From contig NZ_CP036267.1 in assembly GCF_007744255.1 (NCBI RefSeq), forward strand, positions 4,072,001-4,136,000: a DNA stretch of 64,000 nt, in the 5' to 3' direction. This stretch comes from Thalassoglobus polymorphus (GTDB taxonomy: Bacteria > Planctomycetota > Planctomycetia > Planctomycetales > Planctomycetaceae). The position numbers and the translations under genes were made by a program. Each line of letters begins with the position of its first letter. Position 1 is the first letter of the stretch. The notes under the pieces were generated by a model. It saw only the letters and a program-made list of their open reading frames with translations. It did not search any database and was not told the DNA's origin. Shown piece after piece: positions 27,446 to 37,062 of this stretch.

Positions 27446-28846
27446 TTACATATTCGTCTTCGCATCCATGGCGTCTCCGAGAACCGAATTCAAAGCCTTG
27501 TTGAGTACGGGATCGTAGTCGTGGGACTGACAGTAAATCCGAAAGATTAAAAAACTGATCGGCAACGCGCGAAACAAATCATCATCGTTGAGTTCTTGCG
27601 AGGTTTTTTGTCCCGGATCATAAAGGTAGTTCTGTCCACCTGCGGGGAGACGTCCGCTGGGACGGTGATAATGTTTCGCAACATCAATTTTCAACGGAAC
27701 GTCACGGAGATCTTTGGGTAATCGTTCACGAACACGACGCAACACGAGATCCGGTTCGGAGAAAATTGTCATTCGCTCGCCAACGGCACTATGAAAATTC
27801 AATGTCCGCTCAACTGCCATCTTCCAGCCAGCTTTTCGAGAAAGAATTGCCTCCCAGGTTTTTCCGAGTCCCAGAATTTCTGGGTCATCCGATTTTGCCC
27901 AGCGTTTGACATCAACCAGAAACGACGACTCCGTGAAATTCAGGTAGTCCTCAAGGTGCTCGATTGGATTTCCTTTGAACAAGTGCTTCATTGTTTGAGG
28001 AAATATTTCCTCAATCGCAATATCGAGCGCGCGGACAGTGCGGTGAAAGTACACCATTCGAAACAGGTTGGCGCGGGTCTCGATAAAGTGAATCAAAGAA
28101 GACAATCCTCGGGCATGAACCGTGAGGCCATCTTTTGAAAAGAAGCTGTAATGAATCAACCGAGATAAATCGAAAGCCTTCGTGTTGAACCCGGTCATGT
28201 ACGCATCGCGAAGCACGAAGTCCATGTTGTCGACGGTATAAATCCCGGAGAAAAGCGACCGAAGCTTAATGAGCCATTCGGGATGTCCATCAGCTTCAGA
28301 CTCTTTGGGGCGTCGGATCAACCAGGAGACCTGTTTCGGATCAAGCTCTTCCAATGGTTGCAAACGTCCACTCGGATTGCGACGAATTCCTCGTAAGAGA
28401 TCACCAAGCTCCTGTTCAATAATCACTCCGCCAATATCTTCATGCGTGACATCGAACTGATCGAGGTAATGATCATCAAAGAAATGTCCGAATGGCCCAT
28501 GTCCGACATCGTGCAGCAAAGCTGCCATACGGACAAGACTTTCGACATACGCTTTCGAGGGCGTCGATGGGCAAACTTCCTGAAGCGAATCGTACCACTC
28601 GGAAATCACGCGTGACGCCAGATGCATTGCTCCCAAAACATGCTGAAAACGCATATGCTCTGCGGAAGGGAAAACCCACCAGGCAGTTTGCAATTGATGG
28701 ATATGACGCATCCGCTGAACCCAGAGATGGTCGATCACTTCCTGTTCAGAAGTTTCCTCGTTCGGCAAGCCTGTGCGAGAAATAAATGGAATGTACCCAT
28801 GAATGGGATCGTGTACGAGACTCTCTGAACTAAAATCGCGGGGCAT
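27446..28846 (-). CDS. HD-domain phosphohydrolase (dGTPase/SAMHD1-like, COG1078)
   Basis: A 466-residue cytoplasmic protein. The start is the ATG at 28846, preceded by CAGGAGAGATTT; the longer open frame to 28915 lacks this ribosome site. The N-terminus, SLVHDPIHGYIPF, is typical of COG1078 proteins. HD-domain metal ligands are His69 (RFQH), His112-Asp113 (LLHDVGHGPFGH) and a later Asp in the DNMDFVLRDAYMTG segment. Relatives hydrolyse dNTPs (SAMHD1, bacterial dNTP triphosphohydrolases), and the DPIHG start fits that subgroup. The exact substrate is not certain. It is divergent from the ROK kinase gene at 29055. Confidence 0.92.
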   Translation of the reverse strand: MPRDFSSESLVHDPIHGYIPFISRTGLPNEETSEQEVIDHLWVQRMRHIHQLQTAWWVFPSAEHMRFQHVLGAMHLASRVISEWYDSLQEVCPSTPSKAYVESLVRMAALLHDVGHGPFGHFFDDHYLDQFDVTHEDIGGVIIEQELGDLLRGIRRNPSGRLQPLEELDPKQVSWLIRRPKESEADGHPEWLIKLRSLFSGIYTVDNMDFVLRDAYMTGFNTKAFDLSRLIHYSFFSKDGLTVHARGLSSLIHFIETRANLFRMVYFHRTVRALDIAIEEIFPQTMKHLFKGNPIEHLEDYLNFTESSFLVDVKRWAKSDDPEILGLGKTWEAILSRKAGWKMAVERTLNFHSAVGERMTIFSEPDLVLRRVRERLPKDLRDVPLKIDVAKHYHRPSGRLPAGGQNYLYDPGQKTSQELNDDDLFRALPISFLIFRIYCQSHDYDPVLNKALNSVLGDAMDAKTNM

Positions 28847-29054
28847 AAATCTCTCCTGGGGATATCTGCCTGCATCGTAGTCGTTCTGGCGGAATCCTCC
28901 TACCGAAAATATCAATTCGCGTCCATCGGAATATTGCAGAGTCTTGCAAAGCGATGAATCTCAGTGAATGCGAATTGTGAATCTTTAGAAGGAACCTTTA
29001 TACTCTCCAATACGTGCAATTCGGATGTAACGACATTCCTCAAGGGCATTCATA

Positions 29055-30053
29055 GTGACCGACGAACAGTATTTTCTTGGAGTAGACATTGGCGGAACCA
29101 GCATCAAGGTCGGTGTTGTTTCAAGTGAAGGCCAAACGATTGCGAAGCTGCAGGCCCCTTCAGTCAAAGAAGGGACCCGCGAAGAAGGTCTGTCCAGTCT
29201 TTATTTGACGATGGAGAATGTCGTCAAAAAGAGCGAAGTTGGCTGGGACCGCATCGACGGGATTGGGGTCGCTGCGCCGGGGACAATGGATATTCACACT
29301 GGCGTTGTGTTCCATCCGTTTAACTTGCCCGGCTGGGAAAATCTCCCGCTGCGCGATCTCGTTTCCGAACGCTTCAAGAAACCGACGGTCCTGCACAATG
29401 ACGCCAACGCAGCAGCGTATGGAGAGTGCTGGCAAGGTGCTGCCAAAGACTCAGACAGTTTGATGCTTTGGACCTTAGGAACTGGAATCGGTGGCGGGAT
29501 TGTCATCAACCGTAAAATTGTCACCGGAGCCCATTCACATGCCGGAGAATGTGGGCACATGATTATTCAGGCAGAGGGTGGCCCATATTCCGAACACGGT
29601 ATTCACGGATCTCTCGAATTATTCGCGGGAGCGAAAGCACTGGTCCGTCGCTGCAAAGCAGCCCTGGCATCCGGGGCGCGGTCTATCGTTGCTCAGGAGA
29701 TTGCCAAAGGAGAAGAATTAACGCCGTTGCTCATCGCAAATTGCGCCAACGCTGACGACGATCTGGCGAATCGTCTGATCATGGAAACCGGGCGATATCT
29801 TGCCTTGGGAACCATCAATATCATGCACTCGATTAACCCAGACATGATCCTCATTGGTGGAGCCATGACCTTCGGAAAAAATGAAACGGCACTCGGTCGC
29901 CGCTTTCTGGAAAACATCCGTGTCGAAGTTCGGAAGCATACATTCCCGATCCCAGCAGAAAAGACTCGAATTGAGTATGCAGCTTTAGGGAAGGATGCCG
30001 GGTTCATCGGTGCTGCTGGCTGTATCCTTGCCCATCTTGAGAAGGGAGCATAA
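29055..30053 (+). CDS. ROK family protein (glucokinase-like)
   Basis: Sugar kinase of the ROK family, 332 residues, GTG start. The ATP-binding signature is GVDIGGTSIKVG (residues 9-20). The catalytic Asp116 lies in LHNDANAAAYGE, with LGTGIGGGIV (141-150) and the GECGHM segment (164-169) following. The usual ROK zinc site C-x-C-G-x2-G-C-x-E is missing: the equivalent stretch reads GGPYSEHGIHGSLE, with no cysteines. Glucokinase is the most likely activity, since the rest of the active site is intact, but substrate is not proven. Its TAA stop shares one base with the ATG of the ECF sigma gene (TAATG), so translation of the two is probably coupled. Confidence 0.9.
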   Translation: MTDEQYFLGVDIGGTSIKVGVVSSEGQTIAKLQAPSVKEGTREEGLSSLYLTMENVVKKSEVGWDRIDGIGVAAPGTMDIHTGVVFHPFNLPGWENLPLRDLVSERFKKPTVLHNDANAAAYGECWQGAAKDSDSLMLWTLGTGIGGGIVINRKIVTGAHSHAGECGHMIIQAEGGPYSEHGIHGSLELFAGAKALVRRCKAALASGARSIVAQEIAKGEELTPLLIANCANADDDLANRLIMETGRYLALGTINIMHSINPDMILIGGAMTFGKNETALGRRFLENIRVEVRKHTFPIPAEKTRIEYAALGKDAGFIGAAGCILAHLEKGA

Positions 30054-30607
30054 TGCTCTCTGATGTCGACATCATGATTCGCGTACAGGCTGGCGAAACC
30101 AGCTTGTTCACGGAGTTGGTACAACGATATCAGACGAGGCTTCTGCGCTTTGCCCGCAGTAAACTTGTGAACCGGAGTGATGCAGAAGACCTGGTTCAAG
30201 AGGCATTTCTAGCTGCTTACCATTCCCGAAATTCGTACTCACCAGCCTTCGAATTCAGCACCTGGATTTGGACCATCACACTCAATCTGGCTCGTCGGGC
30301 GAATCTTAAAAGGTCGCGAACAATCCATCGCGAACGTGAATTTTCCAAGCTTAAAGCAATCACAAGCGGACTAGAACAGCCTTTTCATTCGCTCATGGAG
30401 GCCGAGCAATCAGAGACTCTCGACCGTTGGCTCTCCATGATTCCGGAACCGCAAGCAGATGCAATTCGCTTGAAATTTTTCGGTGAACTAAAATATTCAG
30501 AGATCGCCCTGACAATGGATTGCAGCGAGTCCGGAGCAAAGCGTCGCGTGAAAATGGGGCTTCTCAAACTGGCTGATCTCGCAGATTCAGAGACGAACGA
30601 TTCTTGA
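30053..30607 (+). CDS. ECF-type RNA polymerase sigma factor
   Basis: A sigma-70 family protein of 184 residues. Region 2 includes DAEDLVQEAFLAAYHSR (43-59) and the WTITLNLARR segment (73-82). Region 4 covers about 125-178 (IPEPQADAIRLKFFGELKYSEIA, helix-turn-helix, then SGAKRRVKMGL). There is no region 1.1 or 3, so it is of the extracytoplasmic-function class. It starts inside the stop of the ROK gene (TAATG overlap). No anti-sigma factor is adjacent; the next forward gene (30806) codes for a secreted protein. How this sigma factor is controlled is not apparent, and the link to sugar phosphorylation is unusual. Confidence 0.93.
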   Translation: MLSDVDIMIRVQAGETSLFTELVQRYQTRLLRFARSKLVNRSDAEDLVQEAFLAAYHSRNSYSPAFEFSTWIWTITLNLARRANLKRSRTIHREREFSKLKAITSGLEQPFHSLMEAEQSETLDRWLSMIPEPQADAIRLKFFGELKYSEIALTMDCSESGAKRRVKMGLLKLADLADSETNDS

Positions 30608-30805
30608 TCGAAGCCAACTCTCGCCGGTCCAATCCTAAACGACTTGAACGCAACGATTTGAACGCGCCCAGCACTGTGAGGCTGACAGTCTAAAACTCGC
30701 CTCAAACGAAATTCCCGAAGATTCTGCTTTTCCTGACACCGTATTCTTGTCAGCCGGGTAATTGAAGTAGGCTCCATTGATCCATTTTCTTAGCAGAAGC
30801 GTATC

Positions 30806-32563
30806 ATGCCATACAAAATTCTGTTCTCGTTTGCCTTCCCGTTGATCGCCTTGAACTCCGGTTCATCTTTGCAGGCTGCAGAAAGAGCTGAGGAACTCTT
30901 ACCTGCTTCAACTGTCTTCTTCGCAGAAATTCACGACCCCTCAGCGACGGTCGAAGGATTTCTCGAACATTCCTATTTCACCAATCTGCAAAAACTCGAC
31001 GCCTTCAAGCAACTCACACAGAGTCCGCAATATCTTCAAGGGATGACGGGTCTGCGGTTCGTAGAGTTTCAAATTGGCATGAGTTGGCAGAACGCAGTGA
31101 AAACACTTTCTGCTGGCGGAATGTCGCTGGCATTCGATGCCAAAACAGAAGGCGCTGCTGTCATTTTCAAAGGGGAAGACCCGGAGAAATTGAAAAACCT
31201 GCGAGACAAGGTTATTGACCTCGCCCGGAAAGATGCGGAAAACAAAGGGAACGAAGATCCCTATCAAGTCAAAGAGTACCGTGGGATTGAGGTCTACACG
31301 ACAAAGGACGGAGGCTTCTTCACTCACGAGAATTGGTTAATTGCGGGCAACAAGGGGGAACTTGGAAAATCGATCATAGATGCATTACTCGATGGACCAA
31401 CGAAGTCGTTGGCCACGAATGTGAACTTCAAAAAAGCGAAAAAAGCTGTAGGAGCGAGAAATCTTGCATGGGCATTCATTGACCTGGACCCGTTGCGATC
31501 CGCCCCAAACAAAGATCTCCAAAAACTGTTTTCTGGAAAAGCAGATAACCCAGCGGGCGAGTTGCTGCTGGGAGGTGTTATGGAGTCGCTCAAAACGGCA
31601 TCACATCTTTCAGCCTCGATTCATGCTCAAGAGAATCGATTGGCTCTCAATGTTCAGTTTCCATACGTGTCGGCCGAAACCCCGGAACTGCGTGAGTATT
31701 ACTTTGGACCAGCCGGGACAGGGAGAGCGAAGCCGATTTTGGAAGTCCCTGACATGCTGTTTGGATTGTCAACATACCGGAATGTTTCTGAGATGTGGTT
31801 GCGTGGTGGAGATTTGTTCAATGAACAGATTAACGATGGTCTCGCTCAAGCTGACAGTAATCTGTCGACGTTCTTCTCAGGGAAAGATTTTGGACAGGAC
31901 ATTCTGGGAGCCCTCTCTCCAAACATGCAGATTCTCGCGATACGTCAATCCTATTCAGAAGAGGCTCCCATCCCTGCGATCAAAATTCCGGCATTCGCTC
32001 TTTTAGCAGAAATGAAAGACCCCAAAACAACCACGCGTGAATTCCGCAGAATCTACCAGAGCTTCATTGGATTCTTCAATGTGGTTGGCGCCATGAACGG
32101 ACAACCGCAGTTCGAACTCGATTTTGAATCTCTGGATCAGGGCGAACTCATCTCGGCAACGCCGATTCCCGAACTCGGTGAAGAGACCAACAAACAGGCA
32201 AAGATCAACTACAACTTCTCGCCAACCGTGGGCTTCTCGGGTGAGCGACTTGTGATCGCTTCGTCGACAGACCTCGCCCGTCGCCTTGCCACTGCGAAGA
32301 AGGCAGAGGCCTCAAGTGTTGCCTCAACGGAAACCAACACCGAGATGGTCATTAATGCTGATCAATTACAACTCGCTTTGGACGATAATCGCAGCCACCT
32401 GATCACACAAAACATTCTGAAGGAAGGAGCTACTCGTGAAGAAGCGACACAGAAGATTGGACTCTTCCTGGAATTCCTGAAGCTGTTCGAGCAAGCTGAT
32501 CTGAAATTGTCGACTCGCGATTTCATACTGGACCTCGAAATTGGTGTTCAATTGAAAGAGTAG
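30806..32563 (+). CDS. Secreted DUF3352-like protein
   Basis: A 585-residue protein with a signal peptide (MPYKILFSFAFPLIALNSG, cleavage near residue 25). The mature start AERAEELLPASTVFFAEIHDP is typical of DUF3352-like planctomycete proteins, in which a Leu-Pro-x-x-T/D motif precedes a long alpha/beta region. Later features are YRGIEVYTTKDGGFF (about 152-166), FINDLDP-like strands and a C-terminal helical segment. There is no catalytic motif. It starts 198 bases after the sigma gene and ends 44 bases before the DUF1800 gene, so it may belong to the same operon as DUF1800 and DUF1501. Function unknown. Confidence 0.72.
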   Translation: MPYKILFSFAFPLIALNSGSSLQAAERAEELLPASTVFFAEIHDPSATVEGFLEHSYFTNLQKLDAFKQLTQSPQYLQGMTGLRFVEFQIGMSWQNAVKTLSAGGMSLAFDAKTEGAAVIFKGEDPEKLKNLRDKVIDLARKDAENKGNEDPYQVKEYRGIEVYTTKDGGFFTHENWLIAGNKGELGKSIIDALLDGPTKSLATNVNFKKAKKAVGARNLAWAFIDLDPLRSAPNKDLQKLFSGKADNPAGELLLGGVMESLKTASHLSASIHAQENRLALNVQFPYVSAETPELREYYFGPAGTGRAKPILEVPDMLFGLSTYRNVSEMWLRGGDLFNEQINDGLAQADSNLSTFFSGKDFGQDILGALSPNMQILAIRQSYSEEAPIPAIKIPAFALLAEMKDPKTTTREFRRIYQSFIGFFNVVGAMNGQPQFELDFESLDQGELISATPIPELGEETNKQAKINYNFSPTVGFSGERLVIASSTDLARRLATAKKAEASSVASTETNTEMVINADQLQLALDDNRSHLITQNILKEGATREEATQKIGLFLEFLKLFEQADLKLSTRDFILDLEIGVQLKE

Positions 32564-32607
32564 TTTGGTAACGGCCGCATGTTTCTTTCGAGAAGGAGAT
32601 CAACCAG

Positions 32608-33963
32608 ATGTTCAAAATTGACCCAACCTGGGCATGGTCCACATTCGAGCCGAAATCTTCGGATTGGACGCGACGTCGAGCAGCTCACTTGTTTCGCCGG
32701 GCAGGATTTGCCGCCGCGTCTTCTCAACTCGACGAAGCGATTGAGCAAAAGCCTGCCGAGTTAGTTCAATCGTTGGTCCACCAGCGAAGTGAAACTGAGG
32801 AGTATCAATCAGAAATTGAATCTCTGGCAGCTTCGATTCTGGCAAGTGCAGACGTTAAAAATCTTCCTGCGTGGTGGGTGTACCGATTCCTCACGACCAG
32901 CGATCAGCTCCGCGAGAAAACGACTCTGTTCTGGCATGGACACTTCGCCACCAGTGGAGAGAAAGTGACTGAAGCGAAGCTGATGTACGAGCAAAACCAG
33001 ATGCTGCGTGAGCATGCACTGGGGGACTTCTCAAAGATGGTCCATGAGATTGCTCGTGATCCAGCGATGTTGATTTATCTCGATTCAGCGACCAATCGAA
33101 AAGCACATCCGAACGAAAACTTTGCCCGTGAGTTAATGGAGCTCTTCTGTCTGGGGGAAGGGCAATATACCGAAAACGATATTCGCGAACTCGCCCGCTG
33201 CTTTACTGGATGGGAGATTCGCAACAATAAATATCGCTTCAATCGATATCAACACGATTCTGGTGAGAAAACGTTTCTCGGAAAGAAAGGCAGTTTCGGT
33301 GGCGAAGAGGGGGTTGAAATTGTTCTGCAAGAAACCTCAGGGCCATATTTTGTCATTCGAAAGTTGATCAACTTCTTTGTCTTTGATGAACCGCAACCAC
33401 CACATGAATTGATCGCTCCACTGGCAAGACAATTCGAAGAGAATCAACATCAAATTGGTCCGGTGATCGAAACGATCCTGTCGAGTAATCTCTTTTTCTC
33501 CGAGCATGCAATCGGAAAGAAACTTCGGTCGCCGGTGGAATTCTCTGTTGGTTTTCTGAGAGCACTGGAAGGCTCAACAGACCTCTATGCACTCACAACG
33601 GGCTTCAATGAACTGGGACAGACCCCATTCTTTCCACCGAATGTGAAAGGCTGGGACGGCGGACGGACATGGATCAACTCCTCAACACTACTCGCGAGGG
33701 CGAACTTGATCAGGTCTCTTCTGAATCGTAAAGAAACACGTTTTGCACAAGGAAGCCTCGAAGACTTCCTGCTTCAGAATGATGCAAATTCACCAGCTGA
33801 GATCGTCGACTTTTGGGAAGAGTTGCTGATGGCGGTTCGACTTCCAGACAACGTCAAACAGCAAGTTGCCGGGATGATCGAGATGGGCCAGGGAAATCGC
33901 GAACAAAGACTCCGTGATGCGTTGCACCTGTTCTGCACGCTTCCAGAATTCCAATTGGGTTGA
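32608..33963 (+). CDS. DUF1800 domain protein
   Basis: A 451-residue protein preceded by an excellent ribosome site (AAGGAGAT, 11 bases before ATG). The DUF1800 hallmarks are all there: RRAAHLFRRAGFAA near residues 27-40, TTLFWHGHFATS near 105-116, MLIYLDSATNRKAHPNENF near 153-171, ELMELFCLGEGQYTENDI and FTGWEI, and the PPNVKGWDGGRTWI segment near 348. DUF1800 proteins typically sit beside DUF1501 proteins, as here (the next gene). They are common in Planctomycetes; their function is not established, though export of both partners suggests envelope work. No signal peptide is obvious in this copy. Confidence 0.93.
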   Translation: MFKIDPTWAWSTFEPKSSDWTRRRAAHLFRRAGFAAASSQLDEAIEQKPAELVQSLVHQRSETEEYQSEIESLAASILASADVKNLPAWWVYRFLTTSDQLREKTTLFWHGHFATSGEKVTEAKLMYEQNQMLREHALGDFSKMVHEIARDPAMLIYLDSATNRKAHPNENFARELMELFCLGEGQYTENDIRELARCFTGWEIRNNKYRFNRYQHDSGEKTFLGKKGSFGGEEGVEIVLQETSGPYFVIRKLINFFVFDEPQPPHELIAPLARQFEENQHQIGPVIETILSSNLFFSEHAIGKKLRSPVEFSVGFLRALEGSTDLYALTTGFNELGQTPFFPPNVKGWDGGRTWINSSTLLARANLIRSLLNRKETRFAQGSLEDFLLQNDANSPAEIVDFWEELLMAVRLPDNVKQQVAGMIEMGQGNREQRLRDALHLFCTLPEFQLG

Positions 33964-34048
33964 CTCTTTCTCTCCGAATTTTTCGAGAAGCGTGGGACAC
34001 CGAATTTCAATTCAACATCAAGAGAAAATCGTTTCCAGGAGAACAACC

Positions 34049-35269
34049 ATGGCACTGACGCGTCGACAATTTGTTGCATTGACCGCTCCTGCGATGATGG
34101 CGTTTGGATCGGCTTCTCCTCGATTTCTCGCTCATGCTGCCGAGAAATCAAAACAAACAGGAGATGAGAAAATCCTCGTTGTCGTTCAAATGTCGGGAGG
34201 AAACGATGGCTTGAATACCGTTGTCCCGTTTGACAACGATGAGTATTTTAAAGCCCGTCCAAAACTTGCAATCCCCAAAAGCGATGTCTCCAAAATCAAC
34301 GACGAACTCGGATTTCATCCAGCTGCGAAGGGGCTAAGCGACTTACTTGAGCAAGACCGGCTTGCGATCGTCCAAGGAGTTGGATATCCGAACCCGAATT
34401 TGTCTCACTTTGAATCGATGGATATCTGGCATACGTGTTTACGAAAGTCGGATCAACGTCCGGACGGCTGGTTGGGCCGGGCCATCGATTCGATCCAGGT
34501 TAACGAACCTCTTGATATCCCCGCGCTGCACTTCGGAAATCGCAAACAACCTTTTGCCTTGGCATCGCTTCAGCATCGCGTCCCCTCAGTCAAGTCGCTG
34601 GAGCAATTTCGACTCGAACTCAAGCAGCGGGAATCGCTCAGTGAAATTCGCAACAGCGTGAACGCCCAACGTTCTCAGTCAAGCTCGTTGCTGGACTTCG
34701 TACAGACCAGCACCGACACAGCAATCGATGTCAGCGAGAGGTTAAAAGACGTCACCAAAAACTATCAAACAGACGTCACTTATCCGGAATCACCACTTGG
34801 AGATCAGCTGAAAACGGTTGCACAGTTAATCGACGCGGACCTTGCAACACGGGTGTACTATGTGGAAATTGACGGATTTGATACGCACTCCCAACAAGCA
34901 GAGGCACATGCCAGCCTGCTCCGCCAAGTTGGTGACTCCCTGTCGGCTTTCATTGCTGATGTGAACCAGCATGGGCATGGAGACCGTGTGCTGGCTTTGT
35001 GCTTCAGTGAATTCGGGCGACGTGTCGCTGAGAATGCCAGTGCCGGTACCGACCATGGCCGCGCAGCTCCGTTGTTCCTCGCTGGGAACAATGTGAAATC
35101 TGGACTGATTGGAAGGATGCCCAGCCTGGAAAAACTTGAAGAGGGCGACCTCAAATTCCACACCGACTTTCGTGAAGTCTATGCAGGCATCTTAGAAAAC
35201 TGGCTCGGAACGCCTTCCGGCGAAATTCTTCACGAAAGCTATCGCCCCGTTGATTTCTTGAAGACCTAG
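34049..35269 (+). CDS. DUF1501 domain protein, Tat-exported
   Basis: A 406-residue protein starting at ATG 34049 with AGGAGA nearby. The N-terminus is a twin-arginine signal (TRRQFVALTAPAMMAFGSA). The DUF1501 hallmark VVVQMSGGNDGLNTVVP lies at residues 44-60. Later motifs are GVGYPNPNLSHFESMDIWHT, YYVEIDGFDTHSQQ and the SEFGRRVAENASAGTDHG region, which resembles the alkaline-phosphatase-superfamily metal region. It pairs with DUF1800 immediately upstream (85-base gap). The family is also called sulfatase-like in some databases. The TAG stop is the first three bases of a TAGAGCA palindrome at 35267. Confidence 0.93.
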   Translation: MALTRRQFVALTAPAMMAFGSASPRFLAHAAEKSKQTGDEKILVVVQMSGGNDGLNTVVPFDNDEYFKARPKLAIPKSDVSKINDELGFHPAAKGLSDLLEQDRLAIVQGVGYPNPNLSHFESMDIWHTCLRKSDQRPDGWLGRAIDSIQVNEPLDIPALHFGNRKQPFALASLQHRVPSVKSLEQFRLELKQRESLSEIRNSVNAQRSQSSSLLDFVQTSTDTAIDVSERLKDVTKNYQTDVTYPESPLGDQLKTVAQLIDADLATRVYYVEIDGFDTHSQQAEAHASLLRQVGDSLSAFIADVNQHGHGDRVLALCFSEFGRRVAENASAGTDHGRAAPLFLAGNNVKSGLIGRMPSLEKLEEGDLKFHTDFREVYAGILENWLGTPSGEILHESYRPVDFLKT

Positions 35270-35360
35270 AGCATATTCACGGCTGGTCTGCAGATATTCC
35301 CCTCCGGTGACTCACCGGAGGCTAAATGAGTCACTGCAGACCCGATTGAAACTTGCTCTA
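35267..35360. repeat. Nested palindrome with TAGAGCA/TGCTCTA ends (sister element)
   Basis: Three nested inverted repeats share one centre: TAGAGCA (35267) with TGCTCTA (35354), GGTCTGCAG (35285-35293) with CTGCAGACC (35334-35342), and CCTCCGGTGA (35301-35310) with TCACCGGAGG (35312-35321). The ends are those of the TAGAGCA repeat family but the core is different. It occupies the gap between the convergent DUF1501 and cysI genes and could serve as a two-way terminator, although there is no T-run. Confidence 0.82.
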
Positions 35361-35391
35361 ATCGATACTGAAGACCAGTCCGCAACATGCC

Positions 35392-37062
35392 CTATTCCGC
35401 GGTGAGTGCTTCAAGCCCTATTCGGTGGCAGTAATCTCCGAAGGCTTCGTCCTCATTTCTTTCAGACTTGTATCGAGCAAAAACAGGCGAAAGCGTGCTC
35501 ACAATCTCTTCTTGCGGGACCATGTCTGCATAGATGAATCCGATGCGCAACCCCTGAGCATTGCCACCTAAGTAGATGGTGTACTTGCCGCGTGCTTTCC
35601 CAACCAGACCAACGTCTGGAGTGTACGGTCGAGCACATCCATTTGGGCATCCGGTCATGTGAACAGTGACCCGCTCTTCGCTCAATCCATGTTCTTTCAG
35701 AAGTCCGTCGAAGTCATCCATCACGCTCGGCATAATCCGTTCGGATTCGGTCACTGCGAGTCCACACGTTGGAAGCGCCGGGCAAGAGATCGAGTAACGT
35801 CGTGACAGGCTCAAATCATCTGCAAGTGCAATTCCATGTTCTTTCAAAATCGATTCGATATCTGCTTTGTCAGCAGGATCGATATCACACAGAATCATCC
35901 CTTGGAGAGCAGTCAGACGCGCATCCATGCCATACTTATTGAGCAGGACTCGGATTGCGGTCTTCAAGCGAAAATCGCCTTCATCTTTGATGCGGCCATT
36001 CTCGACATTGATACCCAGGAACAGTTTGCCGTCACCCTGTTCATGCCAGCCCATATGGTCATCCACATCAGTCACGTCTGTCGGATGAGGCTCTGGAAGG
36101 GATGCACCGTAATACTCTTCAACTTTGGCTTTGAATTTTTCTAAGCCCCAATTGTGAATCAGGTACTTCATACGTGCAAATTTACGATCGACACGATCCC
36201 CAAAGTCACGTTGAACTTTAACGATGGCTTCACAAACTTCCACGATTTGCTCAGTTGTGGCGAATGCCATCCGCTTCCCAACTGCGGGGAAAGTTTCTTT
36301 TTTGGCCGGCGTCATCCCTTGCCCGCCACCCACCAGAATGTTGTAGCCGATGATCTTGCCATCTTCGACAATCGTCATCAGGCCCAAATCCTGAGTGTAG
36401 ATATCGACGCAATTGTCTTCTGGAAGTGCAATTCCGAATTTGAACTTTCGTGGCAGATAAGTCTTTCCATAAATCGGCTCGACAAAATTCACTTCGGCGA
36501 CTTTGGTTTTTTCACCATCTTCGTCTGTCAACCAGGTTTCTGAATAGGCTGTACTTTTTGGAGCAAAGTGCATCGCCAGTTTCTTGGCTAATGCCTGCAT
36601 TTCATCGTGGATCGGACTGTTGTGGTGTGGTGCCGGGCAACACATAAAGTTTCGGCAAACATCGCCACAGGCAGAAAGTGTGGAGAGCTTGCTTTCGTTG
36701 ATTCCGCGAATCGTCGATTTGAGATCCCCTTTCACGACTCCGTGAATCTGAAATCCCTGCCGGTCGGTGATCCGCAACGTCTCGTTGCCATACTTGTCGC
36801 ACAGGTCAAGTTCCGCCAGAAACTGAGCTGCCGTAACTTTTCCACCAGGAATTCGGCTTCGCACCATGAAGCTGTATGACTTGGAACCGCCTTTCCGCTC
36901 GTCGCGATTATCCTGCTGATACGTTCCATGGAATTTCAGTAATTGGAAGTTGTCACTTGAAACCTGGGGGGCGTCGCTAAGCAAATCCTCTTTAATGGAC
37001 CCTCGCAAATACTGGCTGTCCCCTTTGATTCCCTCCACCTTGCTGAGCTTTTTGTCAGCCAT
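35392..37062 (-). CDS. cysI: Assimilatory sulfite reductase, siroheme subunit
   Basis: Reduces sulfite to sulfide with a siroheme/4Fe-4S centre. At 556 residues it is close to CysI (about 570). Cluster and siroheme ligands are Cys427, Cys433, Cys472 and Cys476 (SCPALPTCG; TGCPNGC). The context GLVGKARGKYTIYLGGN fits sulfite rather than nitrite reductase, but the two families are close. The N-terminal half has the duplicated siroheme-domain pattern (RITDRQGFQIHGV). It is preceded by GGAGTG eight bases before ATG. No flavoprotein subunit gene (cysJ) is near, so electrons may come from ferredoxin or a distant gene. It is convergent with the DUF1501 gene. Confidence 0.9.
   Translation of the reverse strand: MADKKLSKVEGIKGDSQYLRGSIKEDLLSDAPQVSSDNFQLLKFHGTYQQDNRDERKGGSKSYSFMVRSRIPGGKVTAAQFLAELDLCDKYGNETLRITDRQGFQIHGVVKGDLKSTIRGINESKLSTLSACGDVCRNFMCCPAPHHNSPIHDEMQALAKKLAMHFAPKSTAYSETWLTDEDGEKTKVAEVNFVEPIYGKTYLPRKFKFGIALPEDNCVDIYTQDLGLMTIVEDGKIIGYNILVGGGQGMTPAKKETFPAVGKRMAFATTEQIVEVCEAIVKVQRDFGDRVDRKFARMKYLIHNWGLEKFKAKVEEYYGASLPEPHPTDVTDVDDHMGWHEQGDGKLFLGINVENGRIKDEGDFRLKTAIRVLLNKYGMDARLTALQGMILCDIDPADKADIESILKEHGIALADDLSLSRRYSISCPALPTCGLAVTESERIMPSVMDDFDGLLKEHGLSEERVTVHMTGCPNGCARPYTPDVGLVGKARGKYTIYLGGNAQGLRIGFIYADMVPQEEIVSTLSPVFARYKSERNEDEAFGDYCHRIGLEALTAE

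Noticed and set aside
30640-30672. Short direct repeat TTGAACGC after the sigma gene
   Set aside because: Two short copies only, with no dyad or recurrence elsewhere in the window; probably chance.
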